Of a stretch of 64,000 nt of DNA, positions 46,159 to 57,577 are shown one piece after another. The translations under genes were made by a program, and so were the position numbers. The stretch spans positions 12,200,960 through 12,264,959 of the forward strand of contig OY848918.1 in NCBI GenBank assembly GCA_963693285.1. The letters run 5' to 3'. This DNA comes from Xestospongia muta (taxonomy: Eukaryota; Porifera; Demospongiae; Haplosclerida; Petrosiidae). The notes under the pieces were generated by a model. That model was not told the DNA's origin and ran no database searches. It worked only from the letters and a program-made list of their open reading frames with translations. The first letter of the stretch is position 1. Each line of letters opens with the position of its first letter.

Positions 46159-48550
46159 AAATGCACGAACATGTGGAGGTTAATTTTGTCCGAATAATAT
46201 TAATAATTTGTAATAATTATTATTGTAGTTAATATAATTTGAATATAAGCTACAAAATGAGTCAATCTAAATTTTGGTTTGTTATTGTTCCAAGTATTAT
46301 AATACAGTATTTATAAGAGCATAAAGACAGATTGTAACTAATTTAAAAGTTCCTGTTTTCATAACATATCCATCTGTTAGTAGGTCTATCCAATTTCATA
46401 TCCATCCATCCATCCATCCATCATAACTTACACTAGATAAATAATCACTATGCAACAGAGTCACCTTCAACTACAAAAATTCCTTAGCTAATATCATAAT
46501 CATAATCCTGGCTCTACTATGAATAATGTATCATAAATGAACATAAGTTATTACAAGAATTTGAAAAATCTCTCTCTCTCTCTCTCTCTAGATCTCTCTG
46601 TAACTGTTGCTGACATTTAACTGATTTTAGAATTTCATGTTCTGAGTAAGAAACATCATGATGATATGTAGCTGTGATAATTGAAATTAAGACTGTGTAT
46701 ATTATCAAAAATAAATGTACTGGACAACAGCATAAGTTATGCCTTGGTCTGTGTATATCTCACTGTATTAATAGTGTCCATTATACATATGTAAAAACCC
46801 TGATGATTAAGAAAGCATGTTAGTATAACATTGTATTATATTGTCAGCTGTCAACTCTCATCAAAAATGTCACTAAATTTATATAATTCTTCTTTAAATT
46901 ATAATCATTTGTTTCAATTAAAATAATTCTTAACAATACATTTCAAAAAGAAAGATGTTATATACTTGTTGTTAACAATTGTACAATAGTTAAAGTATAT
47001 TTTGAAGACTTTTAATTAATTCTTAATCAGATCAATTAAAAATCACTTAATGTTGGTCATTCCTTCCAACCTTCTTTCCTCTTCTTTTAATCTTAATTTT
47101 ATTTTATTTTGGGCTATCCAGCCTATACACCATACACACATTCATACAATACAATCCCTAATAATTATCTCTCCCTTGCCGCCAGATGGCCAAAAAATGT
47201 TTTTAACAACCCAGGCCGCCAGGTGGCAGGGGAGATCTCTAATCTTCTAGGGTGCATGCATGTGTGTGTGTGTGTGTGTGTAGGTTAGTAGTCCCTTTTC
47301 ACTTCCTCTGTGTCTCTTCACTCTCTATCTATTTATTGTTACAACCAGTTCAGTTATAACTACTCTTTTTTTCTTTCCCTGCAGGAGCAGTACTGTTGAA
47401 AAAGGTGAGCTATCTCTCCATCCATCCATCTCTCATTCGTTCTTTAGTAATCCAGTTGTTACAAGTAACTCTCTTTTTCTTCCTCTATGTTCTCTACTTG
47501 TGGATTTACTGGACTCTTGGGAACTGTCTTTCTCTATTTGGTCACTGTTCAAATACTGAGACTGTCATATTTTAAGTTTTTTTATTTTTTATTTTAATTT
47601 CTATATCTTTTTCCATGTTTTTCTTTACATCTGTTATTTTATATATTGTCTTTAATTTGACATTTTTCACTGAAAAAAATGGTTTTTTAATTGTTAATTA
47701 TCAAGTTTGAAATTTCAAAAATTCTAAATTTAATATAACTTTTAATATTTAATGAAAACTGAATCAGCTTAGAATTTAATTTCTTTTGAAACTCTAAAAT
47801 AAACAACTACAATCATACTGAATTGTTATAAATCTTTTTTACAATTTGTATTACAATATTCATTCATTTATTATTTATATCTTCATTCTTTTGGTTTTAC
47901 AAGATAAACTAATTCTACTAAATTCTTTAGTTGGTATCATATTATTAATATCACAAAATTATAGCTATACCATTTAATTAACATTTTCAATAGTTATTTT
48001 TATTTAAAATTAAATAAAGCATTTTGCTCTTCTGTTAAGCCTGTATTAATGACATTTTCTCATTATAATAATGATAACGTTTTGCTGTTCCTTCGGCTGG
48101 ACTCTCAAGATTTTCACCTATTGAGACAGTTTATTTCTGTCTCAATGTTTCTTTTAATAAAGTTCTTTTAGATGTTTACTTTTATCCTGGCTTTTAATTG
48201 TTAAAATAATGTTTATCATTTAGCATGTCTACATGGCTAACAATGGAGTAAATAATTAACACCGTGATTATCAGTAGCTTGAAATCATATTACTACTAAA
48301 TTACTAAATAAGGTGCAGACAACTGGCAGCTGCCCAACAACTTCAGTTAATATCAAATATCAAAGCTATGAATATGATTTTCATTTTTGTGGCTACAGTT
48401 TATTAGAATTTTATTTTGGTTTGTTGTTAGAATAGACAATAAAACTGACTGATTCTCATTGTTAGTATATTTTTAAGAAGCTAAAGCTAGAAAATTAAAT
48501 TAACTAAGACCAACAGATACAACTATTCAGAACAAAATAATAAAGTTAGT
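46159..48550. other. B-C spacer
   Basis: Non-coding. Includes copy B's upstream region, a CATC run, (CT)n near 46570, a (TG)n near 47262, an exon-like 20-nt segment between CTGCAG and GTGAGC at 47385-47404 (+), and copy C's 3' flank. It aligns end to end with the D-E spacer. Confidence 0.6.
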
Positions 48551-50803
48551 TCAATACACTACTATTCTATAGTTCATGTGATCACAAACATATAAAAACC
48601 CATCTTGATCAGCTGCTATTCCTCGTGGCCAATTAAGTTTATCTTTACCAGAATTACCAAAACACTGAACAAACTCACCACTAGTGGTGAAAACAGAGAT
48701 GCGATGATTTTTATGTTCAGTAATGTACATAAAGTTCCCATTGATAATAATTGATTCGGGCAAGTAAAGTTGTCCAGGACTCCACCCATAAGTACTAATC
48801 TGTGACAGAAATTGTCCATTGGGCGTGAACTTCTGGATACGATGATTCTTCGTATCTGTAACATATACAAGGCCTTCGCTATCAATTGCAATATGATTTG
48901 GATCATAAAACTGTCCCTTGTCTGAACCATATGTGCCAAACATATGAGAGAAGGTAAGGTCAGAGTTCAAGACTTGAATTCGATAATTATACAGGTCAGC
49001 GATATAGATCTGCTGAGTTAATGGAGATATAGTAATACCCAAAGGCTGATTGAATTCGCATTCTCCTGTACCTTTAACACCCACAGATTTAACGAGCATT
49101 CCGTCTATAGTTATCTTCTGAATCTTATGGTCGTCAGTAACTAGAAGATGGTTGTCTGATGTAACAGCTACACCACGAGGATAAGTAATTTTAACCTTGT
49201 CGTTTTCACCTTTCTGATCAAAAGAGTAAATCTTTCTCCCATCTTTATCAAGGATAGTAAGACAGTTGTAGTAATTGTCAGTTATTATTATCCACTTGTC
49301 CTTTGTCACAGCAATTCCCCAGGGACGGTAAACTTTAGGTATAATACGTACTGGAGTGATGTTGTCTAGATAAGGATTGAATGGAAGAACTATTGGGATA
49401 GTACTAAAGTGAAGATTGTCAATTTGGACTCGTAGTTGATGTGGACCATGAGAAGTGGGGCTACAATCTATCGTGTATATTCCAGGCTGAGTTGTGGTTT
49501 TAACTTTGGTTGTGATAGGGTCAGGAATTGTATCAGACACTATATTACAGCTAAGAGACTTGAGTGGAACTTCAAGAAAAGATCCTGGAAAGCTGGAAGA
49601 CTTGATAGACAGTGGAAATGAAACAACTGTTTGGTCAATAGAGACATCGTGAGGTTGGACTTCAGAGATTTTAAATTTATATTCAATAGCTGGTGAGAAG
49701 AATGTGATACTTCCAAGGTTATGTAAGGTGGTAGATACTTCCAAGTTCTCATGAAATTTAACATTGGTCTTTTCTTCTGGAATGAAGTCGTCAATGTTGA
49801 TTTGTTCAATCAAGTGGTTCATACGAGTCATTAAATGTTTCTTGTGCTTTAGAACTTGTTGATAGCCTTGTTCACAATCGTGTACATTAAGTGTAGAATC
49901 TACAAACTGTTTAGTATCGTTGAGCTGATCCAGCCTCCTTGTGGCTCCTGTTTTCTGACTAACCAACACCTTAACTTTATTTTCAGTGATTACATCAACT
50001 TGTCTAGTGAGTTCTTTCTCAGAGTCTTTGATAACTCTGATAAATTTTTCTGCCATCATATGTATTTCATCTTTTGTTGTCTTTCCTTGCTCTTTGATCT
50101 TACTCTCTCGATCTGTGAGCTTAGCCAAGGAACTAGAAACAGAAGCAACTAGTTCTCCAATAGTTTTCAATTTATTCTCTACCTCTGAGCGATGTTTAGG
50201 GTAGCTTTGAGCGATCAAGTTAATGCCGTGGTCTCTATGATCACTTAGAATACAGTTCTGACAGATAAGTTCTTCGCATCTTTCACAAAAGATTTCTAGA
50301 GGCTTCTTATGACTTGAACATTTCATAGTTGTGTCCTGATGATTTGGAAGAACTTGTGAAGCTGTTATCATGTAAAAATACATTATCTCATGAGTATCAT
50401 GTGATTGGATACAATCTTTACAAAGAAACACGTGACATTCTTTACAAATTCCTGTTGTATCACTCTTTGAACAGGCATTGCACAAACGTTTCTGTGGTTC
50501 TGCTTGTTTCATCTCCTTCTTTAAACGATTGTAAATGTCCTTAAGATTGTTGTTGGTAATATCTGGAAGGAAGACACTCCCTCCTAAACCATCTGGATTA
50601 GGTAACTCTGCAGCCGTGTGACATGTAGGGCAATAGATGAACGTTTTCTTATCTTCTTCCTCATCTATGGGTAGAGTTTCCAAGCAATGTTGACAAAAAG
50701 AGTGCTGACATGGTAAGATTCTAGGATTGGTAAAAATGTCGCGACATATAGGACAAGTGAGTTGTATCTTTAGCCTCTCCAAAGCCGACAAGGAAGCCTC
50801 CAT
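48551..50803 (-). CDS. TRIM-NHL protein, copy C (750 aa)
   Basis: Intact single-exon copy with the same order as B: RING, two B-boxes, coiled coil, filamin repeat, six NHL repeats. The RING keeps the canonical final CPTC, and B-box 2 reads CERCEELICQNC. In the homopolymer site that is broken in copy A, this gene has an interrupted run (ENKVKV), so it is protected from the same slippage. Flanks match those of copy E on both sides. Probable role as in copy B: ubiquitin ligase with an NHL substrate-binding propeller. Confidence 0.9.
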   Translation of the reverse strand: MEASLSALERLKIQLTCPICRDIFTNPRILPCQHSFCQHCLETLPIDEEEDKKTFIYCPTCHTAAELPNPDGLGGSVFLPDITNNNLKDIYNRLKKEMKQAEPQKRLCNACSKSDTTGICKECHVFLCKDCIQSHDTHEIMYFYMITASQVLPNHQDTTMKCSSHKKPLEIFCERCEELICQNCILSDHRDHGINLIAQSYPKHRSEVENKLKTIGELVASVSSSLAKLTDRESKIKEQGKTTKDEIHMMAEKFIRVIKDSEKELTRQVDVITENKVKVLVSQKTGATRRLDQLNDTKQFVDSTLNVHDCEQGYQQVLKHKKHLMTRMNHLIEQINIDDFIPEEKTNVKFHENLEVSTTLHNLGSITFFSPAIEYKFKISEVQPHDVSIDQTVVSFPLSIKSSSFPGSFLEVPLKSLSCNIVSDTIPDPITTKVKTTTQPGIYTIDCSPTSHGPHQLRVQIDNLHFSTIPIVLPFNPYLDNITPVRIIPKVYRPWGIAVTKDKWIIITDNYYNCLTILDKDGRKIYSFDQKGENDKVKITYPRGVAVTSDNHLLVTDDHKIQKITIDGMLVKSVGVKGTGECEFNQPLGITISPLTQQIYIADLYNYRIQVLNSDLTFSHMFGTYGSDKGQFYDPNHIAIDSEGLVYVTDTKNHRIQKFTPNGQFLSQISTYGWSPGQLYLPESIIINGNFMYITEHKNHRISVFTTSGEFVQCFGNSGKDKLNWPRGIAADQDGFLYVCDHMNYRIVVY

Positions 50804-52935
50804 GAATGCACGAAATGTGTAGGAGTTAACTTCGTCCGAATAATATTAATAATTTGTAATAATTATTATTATAGTTAATATAATTTGAATATAAGCTACA
50901 AAATGAGTCAATCTAAATTTTGGTTTGTTATTGTTCCAAGTATTATAATACAGTATTTATAAGAGCATAAAGACAGATTGTAACAAATTTAAAAGTTCCT
51001 GTTTTCTATTTGGATTATCAAATTCTCTATAATTGATATAAAACTGTTACTCAAAACATTATCAATTGTTTGTCCATCCTTCACATCCATCTGTTAGTAT
51101 GTCTATCCATTTTCATATCCATCCATTCATAACTTACTCTATATTTGAAGCACTTTCAATTAATTGTTAATCAGATCAATTAAAAATCTATTATGTTGGT
51201 CATTACTTCCAGCCTTCTTTTCTCTTCTTTTAATTTTAATTTAATTTTATTTTGGGCTATCCAGCCTATACACCATACACACATTCATACAATCCCTAAT
51301 AATTATCTCTCTCCTGCTGCCTGGTGGCGAAAAACATTTTTTTAATAACCCAGGCTGCCAGGTTGCAGGGGAGAGCTCTGATCTTCTAGGTTGTGTGTGC
51401 GTGTGTGCTGTGTGTGTGTGTAGGTTGGTCGTCCCTTTTCACTTCCTCTGTCTTTCTTCACTCTCTATCAATTCACTGTTACAACCAGTTCAGTTATAAC
51501 TACTCTTCTTTCCCTGCAGGAGCAGTACTGTTGAAAAGGTGAGCTATCTCTCCATCCATCCATCTCTCATTCATTCTTTAGTAATCCAGTTGTTTCAGAT
51601 AACTTTCTTTTTCTTCCTCTATGTTCTCTACTTGTGGACTGACTGGACTCTTGGGGACTGTCTCTTCTCTATTTGGTCACTGTTCAACTACTGAGACTGT
51701 CTTATTTTAAGTTATTTTATTTTTTAAATTTTTTTAAATTTTAATTTCTATATCTTTTTCCATGTTTTTCTTTACATTTATTGTTTTATATATTGTCTTT
51801 AATTTGACATTTTTCACTGAATAAAATAGTTTGTTTATCATTAATTATCAATTTTGAAATTTCAAAAATTCTAAATTTAATATAACTTTTAATATTTTCA
51901 TGAAATCGAATCAGTTTAGAATTCAATTTCTTTTGAAACTCTAAAACAAACAACTACAATCATACTGAATTGTTATAAATCTTTTTTACAATTTTTGTAT
52001 TACAATATTCATTCATTTTATTATTTATATCTTAATTCTTTTGGTTTTACAAGATAAAATAACTCTATTATTAATATCACAAATAGCTATACCATTTAAT
52101 TAACATTTTCAATAGTAATTTTTAATTATAATTAAATAAAGTATTTTGCTGTTCTGTTAAGCCTGTATTAATGACATTTTCTCATTATAATAATGGTAAC
52201 ATGTTTGTTGTTCCTTGCTAGGTAAGTGTATGCTGATGATATTTTCCCGCTTGGCCAATGTGTCCTCACTCGTAATGGGTTCTCTGGAGACCTTCTTCGA
52301 CTAAACTCTTTAGATCTTCACCTATTGAGACAGTTTATTTATGTTTCAATGTTTCTTTTAGTGAAGTTTTTTTAGATGTTTACTTTTATCTTGGCTTTTA
52401 ATTGTTAAAATAATGTTTATCATTTAACTTTTTAAAAAAAAAGGTTTAGAGTTCAGTACTCTCACAAGATATCAACAACCTTGACAAGAATCATACAGAT
52501 CAGAGAAACTGAACATCTGCTGTCACCTTCCAACTCAAAGATCTTATTCTCTGTATAGCAATTATAAATGACACTTGATGACACATACTATGAACATTCT
52601 TAAGTAATGTAGTAACATGTCCACACAGTTAACAATGGAGAAATAATCAATTAAAATGGAGATTATCAGTAGCTTGAAAATCATATTACTATTAAGGTGC
52701 AGGCAACTGGCAGCTGCCCAACAACTTCAGTTAATATCAAATATCAAAGCTATGAATATGATTTTCATTTTTGTGGCTACAGTTTATTAGAATTTTATTT
52801 TGGTTTGTTGTTAGAATAGACAATAAAACTGACTGATTCTCATTGTTAGTATAATTTGTAAGAAGCTAAACCTAGAAAATTAAATTAACTAAGACCAACA
52901 GATACAACTATTCAGAACAAAATAATAAAGTTAGT
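50804..52935. other. C-D spacer
   Basis: Shorter spacer type, shared with E-F: it lacks the upstream (CT)n but carries the common block with CTATCCAGCCTATACACC, a (TG)n near 51400 and an exon-like 19-nt segment at 51520-51538 (+). No gene seen. Confidence 0.6.
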
Positions 52936-55170
52936 TCAATACACTACTATTCTATAGTTCATGTGATCACAAACATATAAAAACCCATCTTGATCAGCTG
53001 CTATTCCTCGTGGCCAATTAAGTTTATCTTTACCAGAATTACCAAAACACTGAACAAACTCACCACTAGTGGTGAAAACAGAGATGCGATGATTTTTATG
53101 TTCAGTAATGTACATAAAGTTCCCATTGATAATAATTGATTCGGGCAAGTAAAGTTGTCCAGGACTCCACCCATAAGTACTAATCTGTGACAGAAATTGT
53201 CCATTAAGTGTGAACTTCTGGATACGATGATTCTTTGTATCTGTAACATATACAAGGCCTTCGGTATCAATTGCAATGTGATTTGGTTCATAAAACTGTC
53301 CCTTGCCTGAACCAAATGTGCCAAACATATGAGAGAAGGTAAGATCAGGGTTCAAGACTTGAACTCGATGATTATACAGGTCAGCGATATAGATCTGCTG
53401 AGTTAATGGAGATATAGCAATACCCAAAGGCTGATTGAATTCGCATTCTCCTGTACCTTTAACACCCACAGATTTAACGAGCATTCCGTCTATAGTTATC
53501 TTCTGAATCTTATGGCCATCAGTAACTAGAAGATGGTTGTCTGATGTAACAGCTACACCACGAGGATAAGTAATTTTAACCTTGTTGTTTTCACCTTTCT
53601 GATCAAAAGAGTAAATCTTTCTTCCAAGACAGTTGTAGTAATTGTCAGTTATTATTATCCACTTGTCCTTTGTCACAGCAATTCCCCAGGGACGGTAAAC
53701 TTTAGGTATAATACGTACTGGAGTGATGTTGTCTAGATAAGGATTGAATGGAAGGACTATTGGGATAGTACTAAAGTCGATGTTGTCAATTTGGACTCGT
53801 AGTTGATGTGGACCATGAGAAGTGGGGCTACAATCTATCGTGTATATTCCATGCTGAGTTGTGGTTTTAACTTTGGTTGTGATAGGGTCAGGAATTGTAT
53901 CAGACACTATATTACAGCTAAGAGATTGAAATGGAAATTCAAGAAAAGATCCTGGAAAGCTGGAAGACTTGATAGACAGTGGAAATGAAACAACTGTTTG
54001 GTCAATAGAGACATCGTGAGGTTGGACTTCAGAGATTTTAAACTTGTATAGAACAGCTGGTGAGAAGAATGTGATATTTCCAAGGTTACGTAAGGTGGTA
54101 GATACTTCCAAGTTCTCACGAAATTTAACATTGGTCTTTTCTTCTGGAATGAAGTCGTCAATGTTGATTTGTTCAATCAAGTGGTTCATACGAGTCATTA
54201 AATGTTTCTTGTGCTTTAGAACTTGTTGATAGCCTTGTTCACAATTGTGTACATTAAGTGTAGAATCTACAAACTGTTTAGTATCGTTGAGCTGACCCAG
54301 CCTCCTTGTGGCTGCTGTTTTCTGATTAAGCATCACCTTAACTTTTTTTTCAGTAATTACATCAACTTGTCGTGTGAGTTCTTTCTCAGAGTCTCTAATA
54401 ACTCTGATAAATGTTTCTGCCATCATACGTATTTCATCTTTTGTTGTCTTTCCTTGCTCTTTGACCTTGCTCTCTCGATCTGTGAGCTTAGCCAAGGAAC
54501 TAGAAACAGAAGCAACTAGTTCTCCAATAGTTTCCATTTTATTCACTACCTTTGAGCGATGTTTAGGGTAGCTTTGAGCGATCAAGTTAATGTCGTGGTC
54601 TCTATGATCACTTAGAATACAGTTCTGACAGATAAGTTCTTCGCATCTTTCACAGAAGATTTCTAGAGGCTTCTTATGACTTGAACATTTCATAGTAGTG
54701 TCCTGCTGATTTGGAGGAACTTGTGAAGCTGTTATCATGTAAAAATACATTATCTCATGAGTATCATGTGATTGGATACAATCTTTACAAAGAAACACGT
54801 GACACTCTTTACAAATTCCTGTTGTATCACTCTTTGAACAGGCATTGCACAAACGTTTCTGTAGTTCTGCTTGTTTCGTCTCCTTCTTTAAACGATTATA
54901 AATGTCCTTAAGATTGTTGTTGGTAATATCTGGAGGGAAGACACTCCCTCCTAGACCATCTGGATTAGGTAACTCTGCAGCTGTGTGACATGTAAGGCAA
55001 TAAATGAACGTATTCTTATCTTCTTCCTCATCTATGGGTAGAGTTTCCAAGCAATGTTGACAAAAAGAGTGCTGACATGGTAAGATTCTAGGATTGGTAA
55101 AAATGTCGCGACATATAGGACAAGTGAGTTGTATCTTTAGCCTCTCCAAAGCCGACGAGGAAGCCTCCAT
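52936..55170 (-). CDS. TRIM-NHL protein, copy D (744 aa)
   Basis: Intact copy most similar to B, including the RING ending CLTC and near-identical flanks. It differs by an in-frame 18-bp deletion that removes TILDKD from the first visible NHL repeat (it reads YYNCLGRKIYSF where others have the extra six residues). This would shorten one propeller strand or loop. RING, B-boxes, coiled coil and filamin repeat are complete. Expected activity is as for copy B, with the same caveat on the altered RING. Confidence 0.9.
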   Translation of the reverse strand: MEASSSALERLKIQLTCPICRDIFTNPRILPCQHSFCQHCLETLPIDEEEDKNTFIYCLTCHTAAELPNPDGLGGSVFPPDITNNNLKDIYNRLKKETKQAELQKRLCNACSKSDTTGICKECHVFLCKDCIQSHDTHEIMYFYMITASQVPPNQQDTTMKCSSHKKPLEIFCERCEELICQNCILSDHRDHDINLIAQSYPKHRSKVVNKMETIGELVASVSSSLAKLTDRESKVKEQGKTTKDEIRMMAETFIRVIRDSEKELTRQVDVITEKKVKVMLNQKTAATRRLGQLNDTKQFVDSTLNVHNCEQGYQQVLKHKKHLMTRMNHLIEQINIDDFIPEEKTNVKFRENLEVSTTLRNLGNITFFSPAVLYKFKISEVQPHDVSIDQTVVSFPLSIKSSSFPGSFLEFPFQSLSCNIVSDTIPDPITTKVKTTTQHGIYTIDCSPTSHGPHQLRVQIDNIDFSTIPIVLPFNPYLDNITPVRIIPKVYRPWGIAVTKDKWIIITDNYYNCLGRKIYSFDQKGENNKVKITYPRGVAVTSDNHLLVTDGHKIQKITIDGMLVKSVGVKGTGECEFNQPLGIAISPLTQQIYIADLYNHRVQVLNPDLTFSHMFGTFGSGKGQFYEPNHIAIDTEGLVYVTDTKNHRIQKFTLNGQFLSQISTYGWSPGQLYLPESIIINGNFMYITEHKNHRISVFTTSGEFVQCFGNSGKDKLNWPRGIAADQDGFLYVCDHMNYRIVVY

Positions 55171-55575
55171 AAATGCACGAACATGTGGAGGTTAATTTTG
55201 TCCGAATAATATTAATAATTTGTAATAATTATTATTGTAGTTAATATAATTTGAATATAAGCTACAAAATGATTCAATCTAAATTTTGGTTTGTTATTGT
55301 TCCAAGTATTATAATACAGTATTTATAAGAGCATAAAGACAGATTGTAACTAATTTAAAAGTTCCTGTTTTCATAACATATCCATCTGTTAGTAGGTCTA
55401 TCCAATTTCATATCCATCCATCCATCCATCCATCACAACTTACACTAGATAAATAATCACTATGCAACAGAGTCACTTTCAACTACAAAAATTCCTTAGC
55501 TAATATCATAATCATAATCCTGGCTCTACTATGAATAATGTATCATAAATGAACATAAGTTATTACAAGAATTTG

Positions 55576-55620
<45 letters not shown>

Positions 55621-57577
55621 GATCTCTCTGTAACTGTTGCTGACAGTTTACTGATTTTAGAATTTCATGTTCTGAGTAAGAAATATCATGATGATATGTA
55701 GCTGTGATAATTGAAATTAAGACTGTGTATATTATTAAAAATAAATGTACTGGACAACAGCATAAGTTATGCCTTGGTCTGTGTATATCTCACTGTATTA
55801 ATAGTGTCCATTATACATATATAAAAACCCTGATGATTAAGAAAGCATGTTAGTATAACATTGTATTATATTGTCAGCTGTCAACTCTCATCAAAAATGT
55901 CACTAAATTTATATAATTCTTCTTTAAATTATAATCATTTGTTTCAATTAAAATAATTCTTAACAATACATTTCAAAAAGAAAGATGTTATATACTTGTT
56001 GTTAGCAATTGTACAATAGTTAAAGTATATTTTGAAGACTTTTAATTAATTCTTAATCAGATCAATTAAAAATCACGTAATGTTAGTCATTCCTTCCAAC
56101 CTTCTTTCCTCTTCTTTTAATTTTAATTTTATTTTATTTTGGGCTATCCAGCCTATACACCATACACACATTCATACAATACAATCCCTAATAATTATCT
56201 CTCCCTTGCCGCCAGATGGCCAAAAAATGTTTTTAACAACCCAGGCCGCCCGGTGGCAGGGGAGATCTCTAATCTTCTAGGGTGCATGCATGTGTGTGTG
56301 TGTGTAGGTTGGTAGTCCCTTTTCACTTCCTCTGTCTCTCTTCACTCTCTATCTATTTATTGTTACAACCAGTTCAGTTATAACTACTCTTTTTTTCTTT
56401 CCCTGCAGGAGCAGTACTGTTGAAAAAGGTGAGCTATCTCTCCATCCATCCATCTCTCATTCGTTCTTTAGTAATCCAGTTGTTACAAGTAACTCTCTTT
56501 TTCTTCTTCTATGTTCTCTACTTGTGGACTTACTGGACTCTTGGGAACTGTCTTTCTCTATTTGGTCACTGTTCAACTACTGAGACTGTCTTATTTTAAG
56601 TTTTTTTTTATTTTTTATTTTAATTTCTATATCTTTTTCCATGTTTTTCTTTACATCTGTTATTTTATATATTGTCTTTAATTTGACATTTTTCACTGAA
56701 TAAAATGGTTTGTTAATTGTTAATTACCAAGTTTGAAATTTTAAAAATTCTAAATTTAATATAACTTTTAATATTAAATGAAAACTGAATCAGTTTAGAA
56801 TTTAATTTCTTTTGAAACTCTAAAATAAACAACTACAATCATACTGAATTGTTATAAATCTTTTTTACAATTTTGTATTACAATATTCATTCATTTATTA
56901 TTTATATCTTCATTCTTTTGGTTTTACAAGATAAACTAATTCTACTAAATTCTTTAGTTGGTATCATATTATTAATATCACAAAATTATAGCTATACCAT
57001 TTAATTAACATTTTCAATAGTTATTTTTATTTAAAATTAAATAAAGCATTTTGCTCTTCTGTTAAATCTGTATTAATGACATTTTCTCATTATAATAATG
57101 ATAACGTTTTGTTGTTCCTTCGGCTGGACTTTCAAGATTTTTACCTATTGAGACAGTTTATTTCTGTCTCAATGTTTCTTTTAATAAAGTTCTTTTAGAT
57201 GTTTACTTTTATCCTGGCTTTTAATTGTTAAAATAATGTTTATCATTTAGCATGTCTACATGGCTAACAATGGAGTAAATAATTAACACCGAGATTATCA
57301 GTAGCTTGAAATCATATTACTACTAAATTACTAATTAAGGTGTGGACAACTGGGAGCTGCCCAACAACTTCAGTTAATAGCGAATATCAAAGCTATGAAT
57401 ATGATTTTCATTTTTGTGGCTACAGTTTATTAGAATTTTATTTTGGTTTGTTGTTAGAATAGACAATAAAACTGACTGATTCTCATTGTTAGTATATTTC
57501 TAAGAAGCTAAACCTAGAAAATTAAATTAACTAAGACCAACAGATACAACTATTCAGAACAAAATAATAAAGTTAGT
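55171..57577. other. D-E spacer
   Basis: Matches the B-C spacer: CATC run, (CT)n at 55582-55618, (TG)n near 56290 and the exon-like 20-nt segment at 56409-56428 (+). No gene seen. Confidence 0.6.
55582..55618. repeat. (CT)n microsatellite upstream of copy D
   Basis: Same locus as the tracts upstream of A and B; the length differs between copies. Confidence 0.9.

Noticed and set aside
47216..47229. CTCF-like word CCGCCAGGTGGCAG in the spacers
   Set aside because: It is close to the vertebrate CTCF consensus, but CTCF is thought to be absent from sponges. The word recurs only because the spacers are duplicated.
47050..47250. A 66-codon plus-strand frame in the B-C and D-E spacers (MLVIPSNLL...)
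   Set aside because: It is broken in the other spacers and has no domain signature. It looks like chance openness in a duplicated spacer.
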